Shown piece after piece: positions 1 to 13,483 of a stretch of 64,000 nucleotides of DNA. How positions within the stretch are numbered: position 1 is the first letter of the stretch; each line of letters begins with the position of its first letter. Origin of the DNA: Chiridota heheva (Eukaryota; Echinodermata; Holothuroidea; Apodida; Chiridotidae); contig JAIGNY010000573.1 of NCBI GenBank assembly GCA_020152595.1, positions 618,001-682,000 of the forward strand. The letters run 5' to 3'. Both the position numbers and the translations under genes were made by a program. The notes beneath the pieces are model-generated. The model was given only the letters and a program-made list of their open reading frames with translations, had not been told where the DNA came from and ran no database searches.

Positions 1-1080
1 TTTGCATTGCATTTTTCGGACGGAATTTTCAATAAAAATACTTATTAAATCCTTTTGGGAAAAAAAATTGATGTGAAAATTGAATCAATCCTTCGATTGA
101 ATTTAATTTTTACAGTTTTTGGACAAACAAAATGAATTTCAGGCAAACAAAAACTGATTCTGGCGATGTTTTTTGATTGAATTTAGCTATCCTATCACAC
201 AGTCACATTAAAAAGCCTAGCGTTAGGCTACATATTTTTAATCGATGTGTAATGGTGTTCTGCTTTTGTTATACAATTAGAATTAGGACATAAGAGCTAA
301 TATTTCTAAGCTTTGCTGATATTGGTAGGAGGGTTCTGTTAAATATTAATGACTAAATATTTCGTTTGATATTTTTCACGATTATAGATCTACTGTTAGG
401 CCAAATGTTGAGGATGGGAAATGAATAATTTTAAACTGATGTTGACATGTTTGTCTTATATTTTTTCCACAGCTTCCGAACTTCTGAGCCTTTGTCAGTT
501 TTGCAGATTAGACAAGATACATTGAAAAATCCCTGGGCCAGTATGGATGCTTATTAATTGCTTTGTCAGTCTAAGTCAATAAGAATTTACAAAAACTTTA
601 AAGAGCTTTTTTTCTTTCCCTTTGCATGAATAATTATTTTTATAGTAACATTTCTACGCCATTCTGTCAGCAATCCAATATCAAGGACATCCGGCTTCAG
701 CCAGTATGAAGAAAAACAGCTACAGCATTTGGCCGTGAAAAAGAGGCAGAAGTCAAGAGGGTCTATAAACTCGTGTCGCGTTGAACCTTTCTTTCTTACT
801 ATTAGGCCTACTTGATACAGTAAATAAAAAAATTCCTGTGCATGTGTCAAGTAATGTTGGGCGAATGAAATGCTGTTACTGCTTTTTCTTCCACTTGTGT
901 AGAGTATTTTTTTTATATTCCAGTTTATGTACAAAACAGAGTGAGTGATATTAGACAAAAGTGTAGGCCTAAATTAACTAAGCTCAATTGGGTAAAAAAA
1001 AGAAGTGAAATTTAGTGCTGTCAAAACTGCACATAAAATAGGTAAGCCTGCATTGCTTCATTCCATGAAAATTGCAATAT
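1..1080. other. AT-rich intergenic sequence, nothing recognised
   Basis: No coding exon, RNA gene or clear repeat is supported. The 123-codon open frame at 587-958 on the minus strand has no domain-like composition. Confidence 0.4.
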
Positions 1081-1146
1081 CAGGGTGGTAGAAGGCATTG
1101 AATATCAGGGCCTCCGACATGGGGAAGGGCATAGCCCCCCCCCCCA

Positions 1147-1340
1147 TAATGTTCCTCCTTCCCGAATAATGTTCCCCTTCCCGAATAATGTTCCCCCTTC
1201 CCAAATAATGTTTCTCCTTCCGAATGTTTCCCCCTTCCCGAATAATCTTCCCCTTCCGAATAATGTTCAAAGCAATGGTTTTCAAATTGGTCTTGTGTTA
1301 ATTATAAAAGCAATGGTTTTCAAATTGGTCTTGTGTTATT
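1147..1340. repeat. C-rich tandem repeat and a short duplication
   Basis: About 1147-1265 holds irregular copies of a 20-bp unit with core CCTTCCCGAATAATGTTCCC. It is followed at about 1270-1340 by two copies of a 45-bp segment with core GCAATGGTTTTCAAATTGG. Confidence 0.7.
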
Positions 1341-1988
1341 TATCCACAACAAAATTAATTGACAACATTAATCTCCCCCTTCCCCCTCCTCCTCTCACCT
1401 GCCATATGAAACCTGTGTCAGGGGCCCTGAATATTGGTTTGATCATATTTATGTAGATCCTATTTTTAAAATATGATACAGGACTTAGGTTTTTGATAGG
1501 ATTTTCTCCACAGATGACCGATGGTGGTTAAAGGTGAAGTGAAGCCTGGTCCAATTCTTAATTATCATTTTACCTGCTTCCTTTTTTTTTTTTTTTTTTT
1601 TTTACCCAATGTCTTGTTTTTAAAATAATTATATTCCGTAAAGTTATTTTCTGTCGAACTTACCTCCACTCTTGACTAACTGACTTGGTTTTACTTCACT
1701 TCATTTCAAATGTTTGATCGATGCTTCTTTGTGAAGTGGTGAGAAAATTTAAACGAATATTTTCCCTGCCATCGGGTAATATACAGTACAACATCCCGTC
1801 ACAGACCTGGTTATAACAGAGTTTACCTCAGCAGGTACAAGTGTTGCTACGCATAAGACTTCACATTTCCAGGAATCAAAACAGAAGATTTCCATCATGC
1901 CTAATTGAGCATCTTAACATTTTCTTAAAAATTTGGCAGATATATTCTATCATTATTAACTAGCATGCTTGTTCGGCATAACGACACA

Positions 1989-2593
1989 TTAAAGGAGGCA
2001 TAAAGTCTGATACAATCATTATTTCATATGATAGAGAATACAAGATCTTAACCAACTGCCAAAAACATCAGAGTCAAATTCCTATCTCAAGTTATTCATG
2101 TTTGAAATGGACACAGGGGGCTGCCATTTTGTTCAATTCTGTATTGAAATATTGTGCATGATGACATAGATTCCCCAATAGGACATAAAGATTATAATGT
2201 AATTCTTTACATATGTGATTAAAGTCTTTTATTTCAAAATGATGTGACACAAAGTTATATCAGCATGTTTTGATTTTTCAATTTCATGAATACACAAAAT
2301 TTTCCTTCACCCTTACAAAATAAAAACACTTGTTCATAAGCTAGAAAACTTGAGGTACATTTTAAAGAAATACAAAGCATTCCAAGATCCTGCTGGGCCG
2401 ATGACATAATCTGCATGTTTTGCAATCAAAATGGCAGCTACCATGGTACTATAAAGTAGTAGCATTAAAGTTTTTAACAATTAAACAAAAATATGTTAGA
2501 TTGCTTCGAAGTTATGGAACTTGGTCAGAAAATTAGTTATTTTCAATTCTATTATATGAAATAAAGAATTATGTCAGACTGTGCCTCCTTTAA
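1989..2593. mobile_element. TTAA-flanked palindromic element (MITE-like), ~600 bp
   Basis: The ends are inverted: AGGAGGCATAAAGTCTGATA on the left and the complement of AGGAGGCACAGTCTGACATA on the right, each next to TTAA. Subterminal sequence (TTATTTCATAT) is also inverted. No transposase frame is present. TTAA targets are typical of piggyBac and Kolobok superfamilies; which one is not clear. Confidence 0.65.
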
Positions 2594-3069
2594 CAGTGAA
2601 GTCATTTGTGCCAAAAGAGGTTATATATGAATGATTATTGCTTTAGATTGACTAACATTTAACATTATGTAATGTTTTAATCAGCAAACTATATATTCCA
2701 GCTTATAAATACCTCTGCTTTTAAATGCAATCGATGGTGAAACTCATATTGAGTATAGTTCAAAGAAACGACCATTTTTAACAGCTGTGGTTATGATACA
2801 CATCCTCAGTATGGTTGACATTGAGATTGTGGAAGCAAGTTGTTAAGAACAAATAAACTAATAGTCGTTAAGAACAAATGGGACTCACCACGAAATACAA
2901 TCATTATTTCCATAAAATTCCCTCAAGGAAGGGGATCCTTCCTGCAGTACTTTAATGATGAAGTAAGGAATTGTAAATGAAGGCCCAAGCAGTACTCAGG
3001 CATGTGAGAGACACTTGATAAAAAAAGCTGAAAGTAGCTTATTAAAAATAAATGTTGAAAAATTAAAAA

Positions 3070-3680
3070 CAGTTTATTGCTGGCGCCGAAGGCGGCGAGC
3101 GCAATGCGCGAAACACTTTTGGCGTGGGGGCCAGGGGCCCACTTAAGGGTTCCTGGTGGGGGTCCAAGGAAACAGAAAATTTGATTTTCTGTGACTAGGA
3201 AAAAGGTCTCCTGAAAGAAATTTTTTATTTTAAAGAAGCTGATTTTCTTAATAAATCACCCCTCCTCCCCTCCCCTTCAAAAAAGAAGGAATTTCTATCA
3301 ACTTTTCATTCAGAGCAGAATATAGTTCAGGCATGTCAACAGCATTGAACAAAAAAATCATTAATGACGTGATCTGACGTCATGTTTTGATGTTTATAAA
3401 TCAGTGGAAAATGAAAATAACTGCATCACAATTGCCACAAACCCGGTAGAGTTGGTTCTCTATTCCCTTCTACCATAGCACCACAGTGGACATAGGTTGG
3501 GCCAAGTCCGGGGTGACATAATGGCGGGGCCACTCCATAAATGTTGCCAATAAGGGTTTAAGGAACCATTAACTGACATCCATGTACCAATATTCCATTT
3601 TCACAAGTACATAGTCGGGCCGAAGCCAACAGTCGGGAAAATGGCAGTGACAAGTTAAATGCTTTTTAACGATTATCTTA
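3070..3680. repeat. Probable dispersed repeat with GC-rich segment
   Basis: 3075-3160 is unusually GC-rich for the region (GGCGCCGAAGGCGGCGAGCG, then GGGGGCCAGGGGCCC). The style resembles GC-rich dispersed repeats seen elsewhere here (for example near 20070 and 20960). 3480-3650 has further GC patches. No frame or terminal repeats were found. Confidence 0.3.
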
Positions 3681-4139
3681 ACTTTTTATTCTTATTGTGA
3701 GTTAAGTCTTCACTTCTCTCAAAAATTTCCAGTAAATTCTTGCATTTGCATTTCCAAAAGGGGCTGAAATTTACTTAAAATCAATGATTCATCTGATTGA
3801 TACATCTCAAAGACAGCAATTAACGTTTTTAAAACTATTTTCGATCAAATTTAACCTCTGGGCTGTCTCTCTATAAATTATCACGGTTAGGCCTAACATT
3901 AGGCCTTTCACCCAGTTTTACTATAAGATGGCAACTAGCCTAACATACTGTACGTTCAAACTTCGAAGGAATAAAGAAAAGTCTGGCGAAATCGTATTAA
4001 CGTTAGACTCTTGTCTAATAAATTACAGTCTCAAAGTATGTAAGAAATCTACGCTACACACAGGTTTTACGGCAGAATTTTTTTGTTTATCTCGCAAAAA
4101 GAAGACAAAAAGTTTCGCTGAAATAAATTTATAAAACAC

Positions 4140-4440
4140 TCTTGCTAAGTGCAGTGATGCATGTACACAGATTGGGATTACACTCGGTGCAGTTACGTTA
4201 GGTATGCGCTAACAAGCTTAGCGCAATGAGACGTAATACTATTACCGCGCTAACCTCTTTGAGGGAGGAGCAGATTAAAATGGGATTATCGGACGCGCTT
4301 AGCGCAGAGTTGGGGCAAGTGCCGTCGGTGCATGAAAGACACGAATACAATGGCGGCGGTAAGGGCATTAATCGCGGTAAATAATCCGCGCTAACTGCAA
4401 TATCGGTACGCTTATTCCCGACTGTACTGTATTTCTTTAT
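4140..4440. other. CpG-rich patch with possible start codon next to a splice donor
   Basis: CpG density rises sharply (GCGCTAAC, GGACGCGC, GGCGGCGG). On the plus strand ACA ATG GCG GCG is followed by GTAAGG at about 4351-4365, the look of a short first coding exon. GCGCTAAC recurs in both orientations, so a small inverted-repeat element is an alternative. No downstream exon was found. Confidence 0.25.
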
Positions 4441-4524
4441 CTCAGTAATGTAGCTCCTTTAACAAATTTGAAGATCTGTTAAGGTGACATCTGACAAAAT
4501 GGTCATACAGTAATAAATATTACA

Positions 4525-4622
4525 TATATATATATATATATATTTATTTCATATATATTACATATATATATATATAAATATATACATATATATATATATT
4601 ACATATATATTATATATTTAAT
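4525..4622. repeat. AT microsatellite
   Basis: Alternating TA/AT runs with short interruptions. Confidence 0.9.
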
Positions 4623-5948
4623 TAATTATAAGTGGTATGTGTATGCCTTGTGAAAGATAAACAGCTTTTAATGTTTTAAGAATTCACTTTTAAACACATT
4701 GAAATTGAGTGTTCTATGATTTGGTTAGTGTGAGGTTATTTTAGTTTTAGAAGGTGATTAGGATTGTTAGGTTCTTGTCTTAGGAGTAGAGTAATAATAT
4801 TGCCAATACTTTTAATTTCCAGACTTTGAAATGGTTTGGATAATTTAATTGTTTCCAGGTTGCAGTTAAGCCTTATGTCCCATGTGGTCATGACACGATC
4901 GATTGGACATGCACTTTAAAAAAATATTTTACTTTTTAACAGTGACTCTGGTATCATTTGAAAGAGCTTGAATAGTTTGTTCGTTAAGAAAATGTACCTT
5001 TTGATGGGGGTTATGTTGCAGATTTTTGAAAAAAGATGGGTTGAAATAGAGAAAATGCATATTATTTAACGAAAAAACGATTTTTTCCTTCTTCAAAAGT
5101 TTATTTGCCATACTTCCAGACCTTGCTTTTGCCTGAAAACCTGTGAAAAATTTACAAAGACATCAATGCATCCAATTCTGATTGAAATGTTACGGCCACT
5201 ATCATCAATATCTTTTTTTGGCAAAGATTGTGAAAAATATCAGGATATGTAGCTTTTTGAGACCAAAATTTGTCAAAAGTCGTAGTTTTGATTGTGATAA
5301 ACTCACCTATGCGAAATCTACAGTTGGAAAGGCCAGTTCACCTATTTTTAATTGGAAACACATAAAGCAACTACCCCACTTTCTGGATAGCGAAAATTGA
5401 AGTACTAAAAGAATCCACACACTAATACATACCTAATCTAGTGCAGTGGTTAGTGTTCGGGGATGTTCATTCATGTTCATGGCCCTGGCTTTTGTTTTTG
5501 CAGGAGTAATTACAGCAGTAATTATTAATTGTTTATTTTCATTGTTTTTGCATGTTCTGCTTTGAGAAAAAAAAAAATTGACTGGTATTATTGGAAAGGA
5601 AAAACTTGTAGTGATACAAAATTAAAGGAAAGTTGTCAAAATTAATTTTGGAAAGAAAAAAAAAGTTCCAACAAATTTTAGTCACGTTTTGGACCCCCTG
5701 GGACTAAAGGTTAAGTGGCCTGGAAACTCAATTCGATTAATTTTAGAGTGAATATTTTACTGGTATTTATTTCATTATCATTTCTTAATTTTTACATGAT
5801 GAATTCAGCATTGCTATATCAATTTTTAAAATTGTATTTGTCTTTGAATTTGAATTGTTTTTTAATACAGTCACTTATGAACTGACTTACTAATTAAGCA
5901 TTGAATAAGAAATACATGTTATGTTGAGAGCATCACTTCTCTGGTCAG

Positions 5949-6648
5949 AGCATTATTAAAGGTGATGTAAAGCATTATTAAAGGTGATGTAAAGCATTAA
6001 TAAAGGTGATGCAAAGCATTATTGAAGGTGATGCAAAGCATTATTGAAGGTGATGTAAAGCATTATTAAAGGTGATGTAAAGCATTATTAAAGGTGATGC
6101 AAAGCATTAATAAAGGTGATGTAAAGCATTATTAAAGGTTATTAATAAAGGTGATGCAAAGCATTAATAAAGGTGATGCAAAGCATTATTGAAGGTGATG
6201 TAAAGCATTATTAAAGGTGATGTAAAGCATTATTAAAGGTGATGTAAAGCATTAATAAAGGTGATGCAAAGCATTATTGAAGGTGATGTAAAGCATTATT
6301 AAAGGTGATGTAAAGCATTATTAAAGGTGATGCAAAGCATTAATAAAGGTGATGCAAAGCATTATTGAAGGTGATGTAAAGCATTAATAAAGGTGATGCA
6401 AAGCATTAATAAAGGTGATGCAAAGCATTATTAAAGGTGATGCAAAGCATTAATAAAGGTGATGCAAAGCATTATTGAAGGTGATGTAAAGCATTATTAA
6501 AGGTGATGCAAAGCATTAATAAAGGTGATGCAAAGCATTATTGAAGGTGATGCAAAGCATTATTGAAGGTGATGTAAAGCATTATTAAAGGTGATGTAAA
6601 GCATTATTAAAGGTGATGTCAAAGCATTATTAAAGGTGATGCAAAGCA
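5949..6648. repeat. Minisatellite, 22-bp unit, about 32 copies
   Basis: Unit with core TTAAAGGTGATGTAAAGCAT. Variants alternate T/C in GATG(T/C)AAAG and ATT/AAT before AAAGG. One unit near 6140 is truncated. Confidence 0.95.
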
Positions 6649-8450
6649 ATATAAGTTCTTGAATCTATGATTACTTGATCATGTCCTTAAATATTCCTTT
6701 TTGGCAAATTGTTTCCGGTGAGAGTACGGCAATCACAAGTTGATACATTGTATCTATATTAACTGACTGTTAAAATTATGAAACCCAATTGATCTTCTAA
6801 AAGAAGAATAGGTAGCAACAAGCAGCAGTGGATTATTTAATGCTATTGTCTTTGAAGACTCAATTTGATGGTAATACAAAGGAATTTGAATGAATTTAGT
6901 AATATTAAGGAATTTGAATGAAATTATCAGTAATATGGAATTTGAATGAATTTATCAATATTTATATACCATTCTGTTGATGAAACATCTGATGAAAGGT
7001 ACATTTATTTTGTTTGGGAAAATATTCTCTGAAGACAGGAAAACAGTGAAATTATAAAACGGTTTTGAACCACTCTTTTACTAGTGTTTGTAGGGTTACT
7101 GACCTTGTTTTAACCTTCCATATAATGTCTATTCTGTTGTTTAAGTTCATTTAAGTGATATAAATATTGCTCTTGTACTTTTTACAAATGATGTAGAAAG
7201 GTATACGCAAATGAAGTAGAAAGGTATACTGAAGGTACTATAAATTAAAACAAGTGGCCTTTTAATTGTATGTGTATGACAACCAAGCTTTGTTTTAGTA
7301 ACTATTTATTGATATTTCACACATTTTAGTTTTTCTATCAACTGTAGCATCCCACAGCACATATATTTATTCACCCTTAAAAAAAGAGAACAATATTTTT
7401 TCCTTTTAAAAGATACTTCTTAAACTGTTTTATTATGGAATTTCTGTAGTGGTACTCGTTTGTGTACTACCTTGAAAGTTTTGTCAATTCACAAGTAACA
7501 AAATAGCTTTTGAATAGTAAAATTGTTAAGGTTGTGAGGTAAAATATGAGTCTTTTCCGTGTCTACCGACTGGTTTGCTCTAAAGATAAGCAGCTCTTTA
7601 AGATTGGCGAAAACGTTGATAATCCTGAATGTTCGTTTGTGTGCTAGTTTGAAATATTTTTTTAGAGAGTTTAGACCCAACTAAAAACTCATTACATTTA
7701 ATTATGAAATTGTCATTGAAAGCTTGAGAGGTTCATAGGCATCTATGTCATTTATGTAATGGTACATTATACCAATAGTAATCCTGACAAAGTAAACACA
7801 TAAACAAAATGATCTTTTAGAAATTTTACCCAGGGAATTGTTAGAGGGGCTTTTTTCACCTGTATATTAAAACTGCACAGAAAAGGTTTTGGGAATCCGA
7901 ATGAATTGTACAAAGTGAATGGTTCGAAATTGTAAAGCATATTTATAATTGATTGTAAGATATGATATTTTGTGAAGCTAGCAATCAGTATTATAGTAAC
8001 TTAAATGAGCTGTAAGTAAAATAACTATATTATTTGTCAAAGCTTTTTATCAGAAGGTTGTAGGTGTGAGAGGAATTTAAATTCAAAATATCAAAATAAA
8101 GATGGGTAAATATCATAATTATTTACATTTTGCAGGAATTATGGTCCAAGAAAAGAAAAAAAAACATTACCTAATATTATATATAATTGATCACTGAGTT
8201 GGACCCTGGTGTATACCAAATATAGTGTACAAACAAGCAATTAAAAGTTACTTTGTAAATTAGGTTTGGTCCCTTCATTAATATATGTGATCCTTGAGAG
8301 CATTTGTGAAAAACTTATTTAGAAGGAAAACCACAGAAATGAATTTAACATCTTACAGTGTTGAAGATTATAAAAGTTACACATTATTTCATGTAAATTT
8401 CTTCAATCATTCCCCATCCCCAACATGTACTTAGTCATTAATTTTGTATA
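6649..8450. other. AT-rich sequence without recognised features
   Basis: No coding exon or repeat is supported. A short triplicated phrase GGAATTTGAATGAA(A/T)TT occurs at about 6881-6955. Confidence 0.4.
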
Positions 8451-8873
8451 TGATATGAACATGTACAAGGTGATATGAACATGTACAAGGTGATATGAAC
8501 ATGTACAAGGTGATATGCACATGTACAAGGTGATATGAACATGTACAAGGTGATGATATAAACTTGTACTAGGTGATGATATAAACTTGTACTAGGTGAT
8601 ATAAACACGTACAAGGTTAAATAAACATGTACAAGTTGATATAAACATGTACAAGTTGATATAAACATGTACAAGTTGATATAAACATGTACAAGTTGAT
8701 ATAAACATGTACAATGTGATATAAGCATGTACAAGTTGATATAAGCATGTACAAGTTGATATAAGCATGTACAAGTTGATATAGTACAAGTTGCAAAGAG
8801 TACAAGTTGAAAATGTATTAAATCATGTACAAGTTGATATAAGCATGTACAAGTTGATATAAGCATGTACAAG
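8451..8873. repeat. Minisatellite, 20-bp unit, about 21 copies
   Basis: Unit GATATAAACATGTACAAGTT with variants (AAGGT, GCATG). It creates long low-complexity open frames on the minus strand (LVHVYINLYM-like) that are by-products, since 20-bp units cycle through frames and still avoid stops. Confidence 0.95.
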
Positions 8874-10950
8874 TGCTGTTCTAATTAAACATGAAAAATC
8901 CTTGTATTTCTAAATCCTTGAATTCCTATCTAAACAAATTGGGCAGTGAATTTATGATGAATGGTCATGGAACTAATTAGTTTTTAAATTTCTAGGGGTG
9001 ATAGGTGGAAGTTAAATATTGTGTTTTGAGAAAGTTGCTTGGAGCAATTAGTACATCATGCTAAGCATATTTTGATTTTAATTCCTCACCAATTTTACTT
9101 TGAAGATGTACAGTCTTATTTTAAATTTCTTATTTTCATTTTGTCAACTCATTTTGAAATCCTTTAGTGCTCATGCTTGTTGCAAAGATACTCATTTTTC
9201 AGGGAGAAAATGCAGATTACAATAACACTGATAAATGGTGGCCTTAAAGTTTGTATCTTTATTTATACTAGGGTTTGTGCCATTGAGTGTAATTGTACAG
9301 ATATTTAATGACTATAGTCTTTGATGAATATTTTTTCTAAAAGTTTGACAAATTTTGTACAAATTTAGCAGTTTGGGATATATATTGAACAGATTGTAGT
9401 GTGTAATGTGTGACTATGCACATCACATTTCTTATGAATATTGAAGAGCAATTATAATGAAGAGAAAGAATTTATTTTTGTTTTCTTTTTTGAATATATT
9501 AAATTGTTGAGTTGCTTAAATGTATATTGGCTCAGACACAAATGGTCTCTTTCCTTCCTGTGAATAGAGCGCAACATTGAAAGTAGACAAGTTGATATTT
9601 TGAAAATGGCTCATCTAGTTTTGAGTTCTGACAGATCAAAGTAATTTATTTCAAAATGATGAGGTTTTCTCTCATGTATCATTCGGGGGGTATCGGAAAA
9701 TGTTTTGTCAGAATCACTCTCCCTTAAAGAATTGTGGTGCATGATGGAAAAAAAGGACCGAAGAAAATGCCCATCCTCACTTTTAAAAAATATGCATATA
9801 AAGCACCTCCCATCTCTTCAAGTTTATTAGAAAGTTGATGTGATACTTGAACTTCAAGTAAGTGCTTTTAACAAGATTATCCTTTTCTTAAGGGATGGAA
9901 TGGACACTGCATTCATCAAAGATGAATACTCCTGGGTTTTTTATCAGGGAAAAGAAATGTTTGGTACAATGGATCTGCAAACCTTTCAACATTATACAGC
10001 TGTTAAAAACCTTCATGATTATTTTCCAAAAGGTTTTTTCAAGGACCATCATATTTTCATCCAATGTTTTAAACAAGTTGATATAAGTCTTAAAAGGTTT
10101 TAGAAGTGTCTTTTTTTAATTGCTGCAAGAATTACATTTTGAAGAATAAAGATTAAAAGAGAGTCCCTAAGAACTGGAATTTGGCAAGAAATGAGTGGTA
10201 AATGAAATCCTTATTTAAAAGCTTTTAAACATGTAGCTAGCTACCAATCAAAAGATCTTTCATAGCATAATGCAATTCATGGTCCTAAATAAAATCCTTA
10301 TACTGTTAATCACTGTTAAACAAAGTTGTCAAAATAAGGGTGAAACTTCAGGATTACACTTGCACCATTTTATTTTATTTTTATTTTTTAAGCCTTATTT
10401 GGGTATCATTGTCCAACCATTCCACGACACAAAACAAAGTATAAGGGGCTTCCGTTTAAGTATGAATGCATCAAAACCTGACATTTTACCCCCTTATGTT
10501 TTCAACTTGTAACTATAGCATTAATCCCTCTCCTAGATGCATACATTATCAAGTGAAAGGTCATACTGTATGTGTGTGATGCAGTAAATTTGCGCTTTTA
10601 GTTCCTGTGCATAAAGCATGTGTGTAAAGAGCATTGAACACAAAAACGTATCAGTATTAAAAACATTTGTCTAAATGGCTGCCTCCTTCAGTGTGTATAT
10701 ACACTTAGTAACTGCACTCCCCTGTAAGCTTGGCACATACCCCCTTTGCTCATCTACATATATGTCCTTCATGGATAGTCCTTATATGTCCCTCACCTCA
10801 ACTTATATTGTGCCCTACCCCTGCAAGTTCCCTAAAACGGGTTTATTTCAAGAGAGTAAGATTTAAGCATCATTAATAATTTCTGAGTAAGATTTAGCAT
10901 TCATAATATAATACACAAGAAAACACTCGTTTAAGATACCAAATCTGGCT
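8874..10950. other. AT-rich sequence without recognised features
   Basis: The 87-codon plus-strand frame at 9840-10103 and the 80-codon frame at 10270-10512 have no recognisable domain, splice context or repeat match. Probably non-coding. Confidence 0.4.
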
Positions 10951-10951
10951 C

Positions 10952-13324
10952 TTTATTGATGTTATTACATGTAACATCTGATTCTAACAGTTTCTCTTTA
11001 CAGCTTCTATACAAAGAACCAATCACAAGCTTTAAAGAAACAGGAATGATATAATCCATTATAACATTAATATTCATTATAGCAAATACAAAATATTTCC
11101 CAAAATTATAATAACTGTACCAAGAGGCAACAGTGAAGATTAATCTCATTTACATATCATTTACATAATAATAAAGGACCCATTTGATAAAATGTTCAAA
11201 ATATCTCAGCATTGCACAAGTTCAAACTACAAATAAAAATCCCAAATATGGCATAAAATAGTATACTTTTCTGATGCTAAATACTCTCCAAAATGAATGT
11301 AACTCATATTTATCTAAGTAAAAAAACACTTTTCTTGGTTTTTATGTACATTAAAAAAATCTTGTAGAATAGTACTAATTAACAAAAAGCTCCCAATACT
11401 GCAAACCATTCATGGTCATTCTAGCCATATCAATATTCTTTGTCTACAGCTGCCAAGAAAAATCTACGGATTTGAGCTTTCAGTGGATACATTTCAGTAC
11501 ATAATTAATAGCAATTACATGTAATTAATTCAAATAGGCACAACAAACATTTAGTCGTATATTATTTTATTTAAGTTTCTAAATAATTTGATTGTTTCTC
11601 TCCAGTCCACAACATTGTCTCTAATTAAGTTCAAAAATCGTGGAAGGGTGATTTCAGTCGTCTAACAAAGCAAAATCTTGACTACATATATAAGCTGGAG
11701 ATTGACTAAAAAATTGACATGTATATTCACATTCAGGATAATAATGTGCAGTTGACACTAACTGGCCCACACCCTAAACCTTTCATGATAGTTTAATGCT
11801 TGTTAGCCCAACAGACAGCCAAGTGAGAATGCAAGCAAACAAATTGATGAGTTTTTGCTGCCCTGGGGTTTGCATAAAACTGTGATTGATCCAGCAGAGA
11901 AAACCACACACACAAAATTGCCACAATTTTGTGTTAATTTTATTTTGGGAGAAAAAATAAAACAGGTTCTGTTTTGTCATAATTCTCAGAATTAGTTTTG
12001 ACATACCAGTGATTTTGATGAGACACATTTGTGAGTTTCACTGCATTGTATGGACTACTGGACATTGCCAATAACATGGTGTCTGTTCTCAATCTGCTTT
12101 AGTTGCGAACACCAATAGGCACGACAAATATGTATTTTGATCTTTTGACTGCTTTTTAAGCTATTGTACGATACAAATTGTTTTTTAAAAACATTTCTGA
12201 TTCCATCTAAAATGTTTGTACATGTTTACATTCAAGATCTACAAAGGCAGTTTTACTTCTTTTGCAGAATATTGTTGCAGTAATACCTGAATAAAACAAG
12301 ATTTCCTTCCTTTACCATATGACTGATTGTACACCTCCCCTACCTGTTACTTAAATGCAACAAGAAACACAACTTCCTCTCAGTGCGTACTGCTCACCTC
12401 CTTCATCCAATGGCCACTACATAAATTTGTCTAATTTTAACCTCAAGAACACATTTGGTATGTGGTTAAGCTCACTACAGCACAGTTAGGCTGATTATAG
12501 CAGAACAAACATGATATTCTCATCCATTGACTTGAGCACATCACAGGAGAATTGGGGTTATGTGCTTTCTGTTCTGCTCATATGTAATAATGTGTATGTT
12601 ATAAATCTACACCATTTCTACAACTTGACTACAGAGCTGTAGTGCCCTCCCCCTCAACCGCTTTTCTAATTCCCGCAAAACAAGACATAAGATAAGATAA
12701 TATCAAAGGTTCCAACGTCCACAGTTTGAACTGTTAGAAATAATAAGAAAAATTTTACTTCCCCACACATTCAAATATTTTGTGATTGGCAATCCACCAT
12801 CACAGGCTACACCAATATTTGTTAGAATACCTATACCACTTTACTCCCAAGATATTTTCACAGAATTCTGCAATGGTGCTGTGTAAAACTCCCACTGTAA
12901 TGTGCATCACAGAACTTTGGTGCTCTTATCAAATTTGGTGGTTGATAAATATATATAGTGGCATTGACTGGTACTTATCAATTTGTGCATATAATCAGTA
13001 ACTATCAGTGGAGGAATAACATGAGGTTTGATTTGTAAGTGAGTCTCCAAGATTGATATCTGTCAATCATCGATGTAGCCAAAGTCACTTCATTTGAATC
13101 AATCCTTTCTGTCTCAACATCACTACATTGATAATGCTGTCCTGGATGCACTTAGTTTGAATCTAGCAAACCAGCAGCATTTGCATAAATCCTGCAGTTT
13201 TCTCCAAATGTTTTTAAAGACACATTGTAGAGCAAATAGAAGGCTGGTGTGCATTTTCGCCATACTAAGTATACCAGTATATTCCTCTGGCAAAATAAAT
13301 ATTGTTACATAAAAGAAAGTACTA
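10952..13324 (-). other. Probable KSR 3' UTR and candidate poly(A) signals
   Basis: No coding signal is seen between the KSR stop and about 10.9 kb. Minus-strand AATAAA-type hexamers occur near 11561, near 11940 and at 10952-10957 (context CATCAATAAAGAGCC). Which is used cannot be told from sequence, so the 10952 end is a guess. Short open frames here (for example 11783-12028) look random. Confidence 0.25.
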
Positions 13325-13483
13325 TCATATAATCGACTCTGCCGAACGAGAAAGATGGAGCGGGTGGGATGGGCTTCGATGAAGAGGACCTCGTTTCTTG
13401 GGAAGCCTCTGAAGGGTTTTCTTGATCCCTGAGAAGTCAGGTCTGCTCTCTGGATGATATGCCCAGCACATCATGAGGATTTC
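13325..13483 (-). CDS. KSR: KSR window exon 17: last coding exon
   Basis: Acceptor TTTCTCCATCAG, then 52 codons and a TGA stop at 13325-13327. It encodes [40 protein letters not shown] and a short tail ending AESII. CWA....RP..F, LPK(K/R) and SHP.H are the KSR end; vertebrate KSR ends SHPGHFWKSAEL, so the tail is slightly shifted but equivalent. 3' UTR follows to lower coordinates. Confidence 0.96.
   Translation of the reverse strand, partial: EILMMCWAYHPESRPDFSGIKKTLQRLPKKRGPLHRSPSHPLHLSRSAESII

Noticed and set aside
5437-5500. Second tRNA-like A box (TAGTGCAGTGGTTAGTG)
   Set aside because: No B box at the required distance.
5949-6648. CRISPR-like array
   Set aside because: Units are contiguous 22-bp repeats without unique spacers, in an animal genome.
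9840-10103. 87-codon plus-strand frame as a small gene
   Set aside because: No domain, no splice or promoter context, and overlapping open frames on both strands in similar AT-rich sequence.
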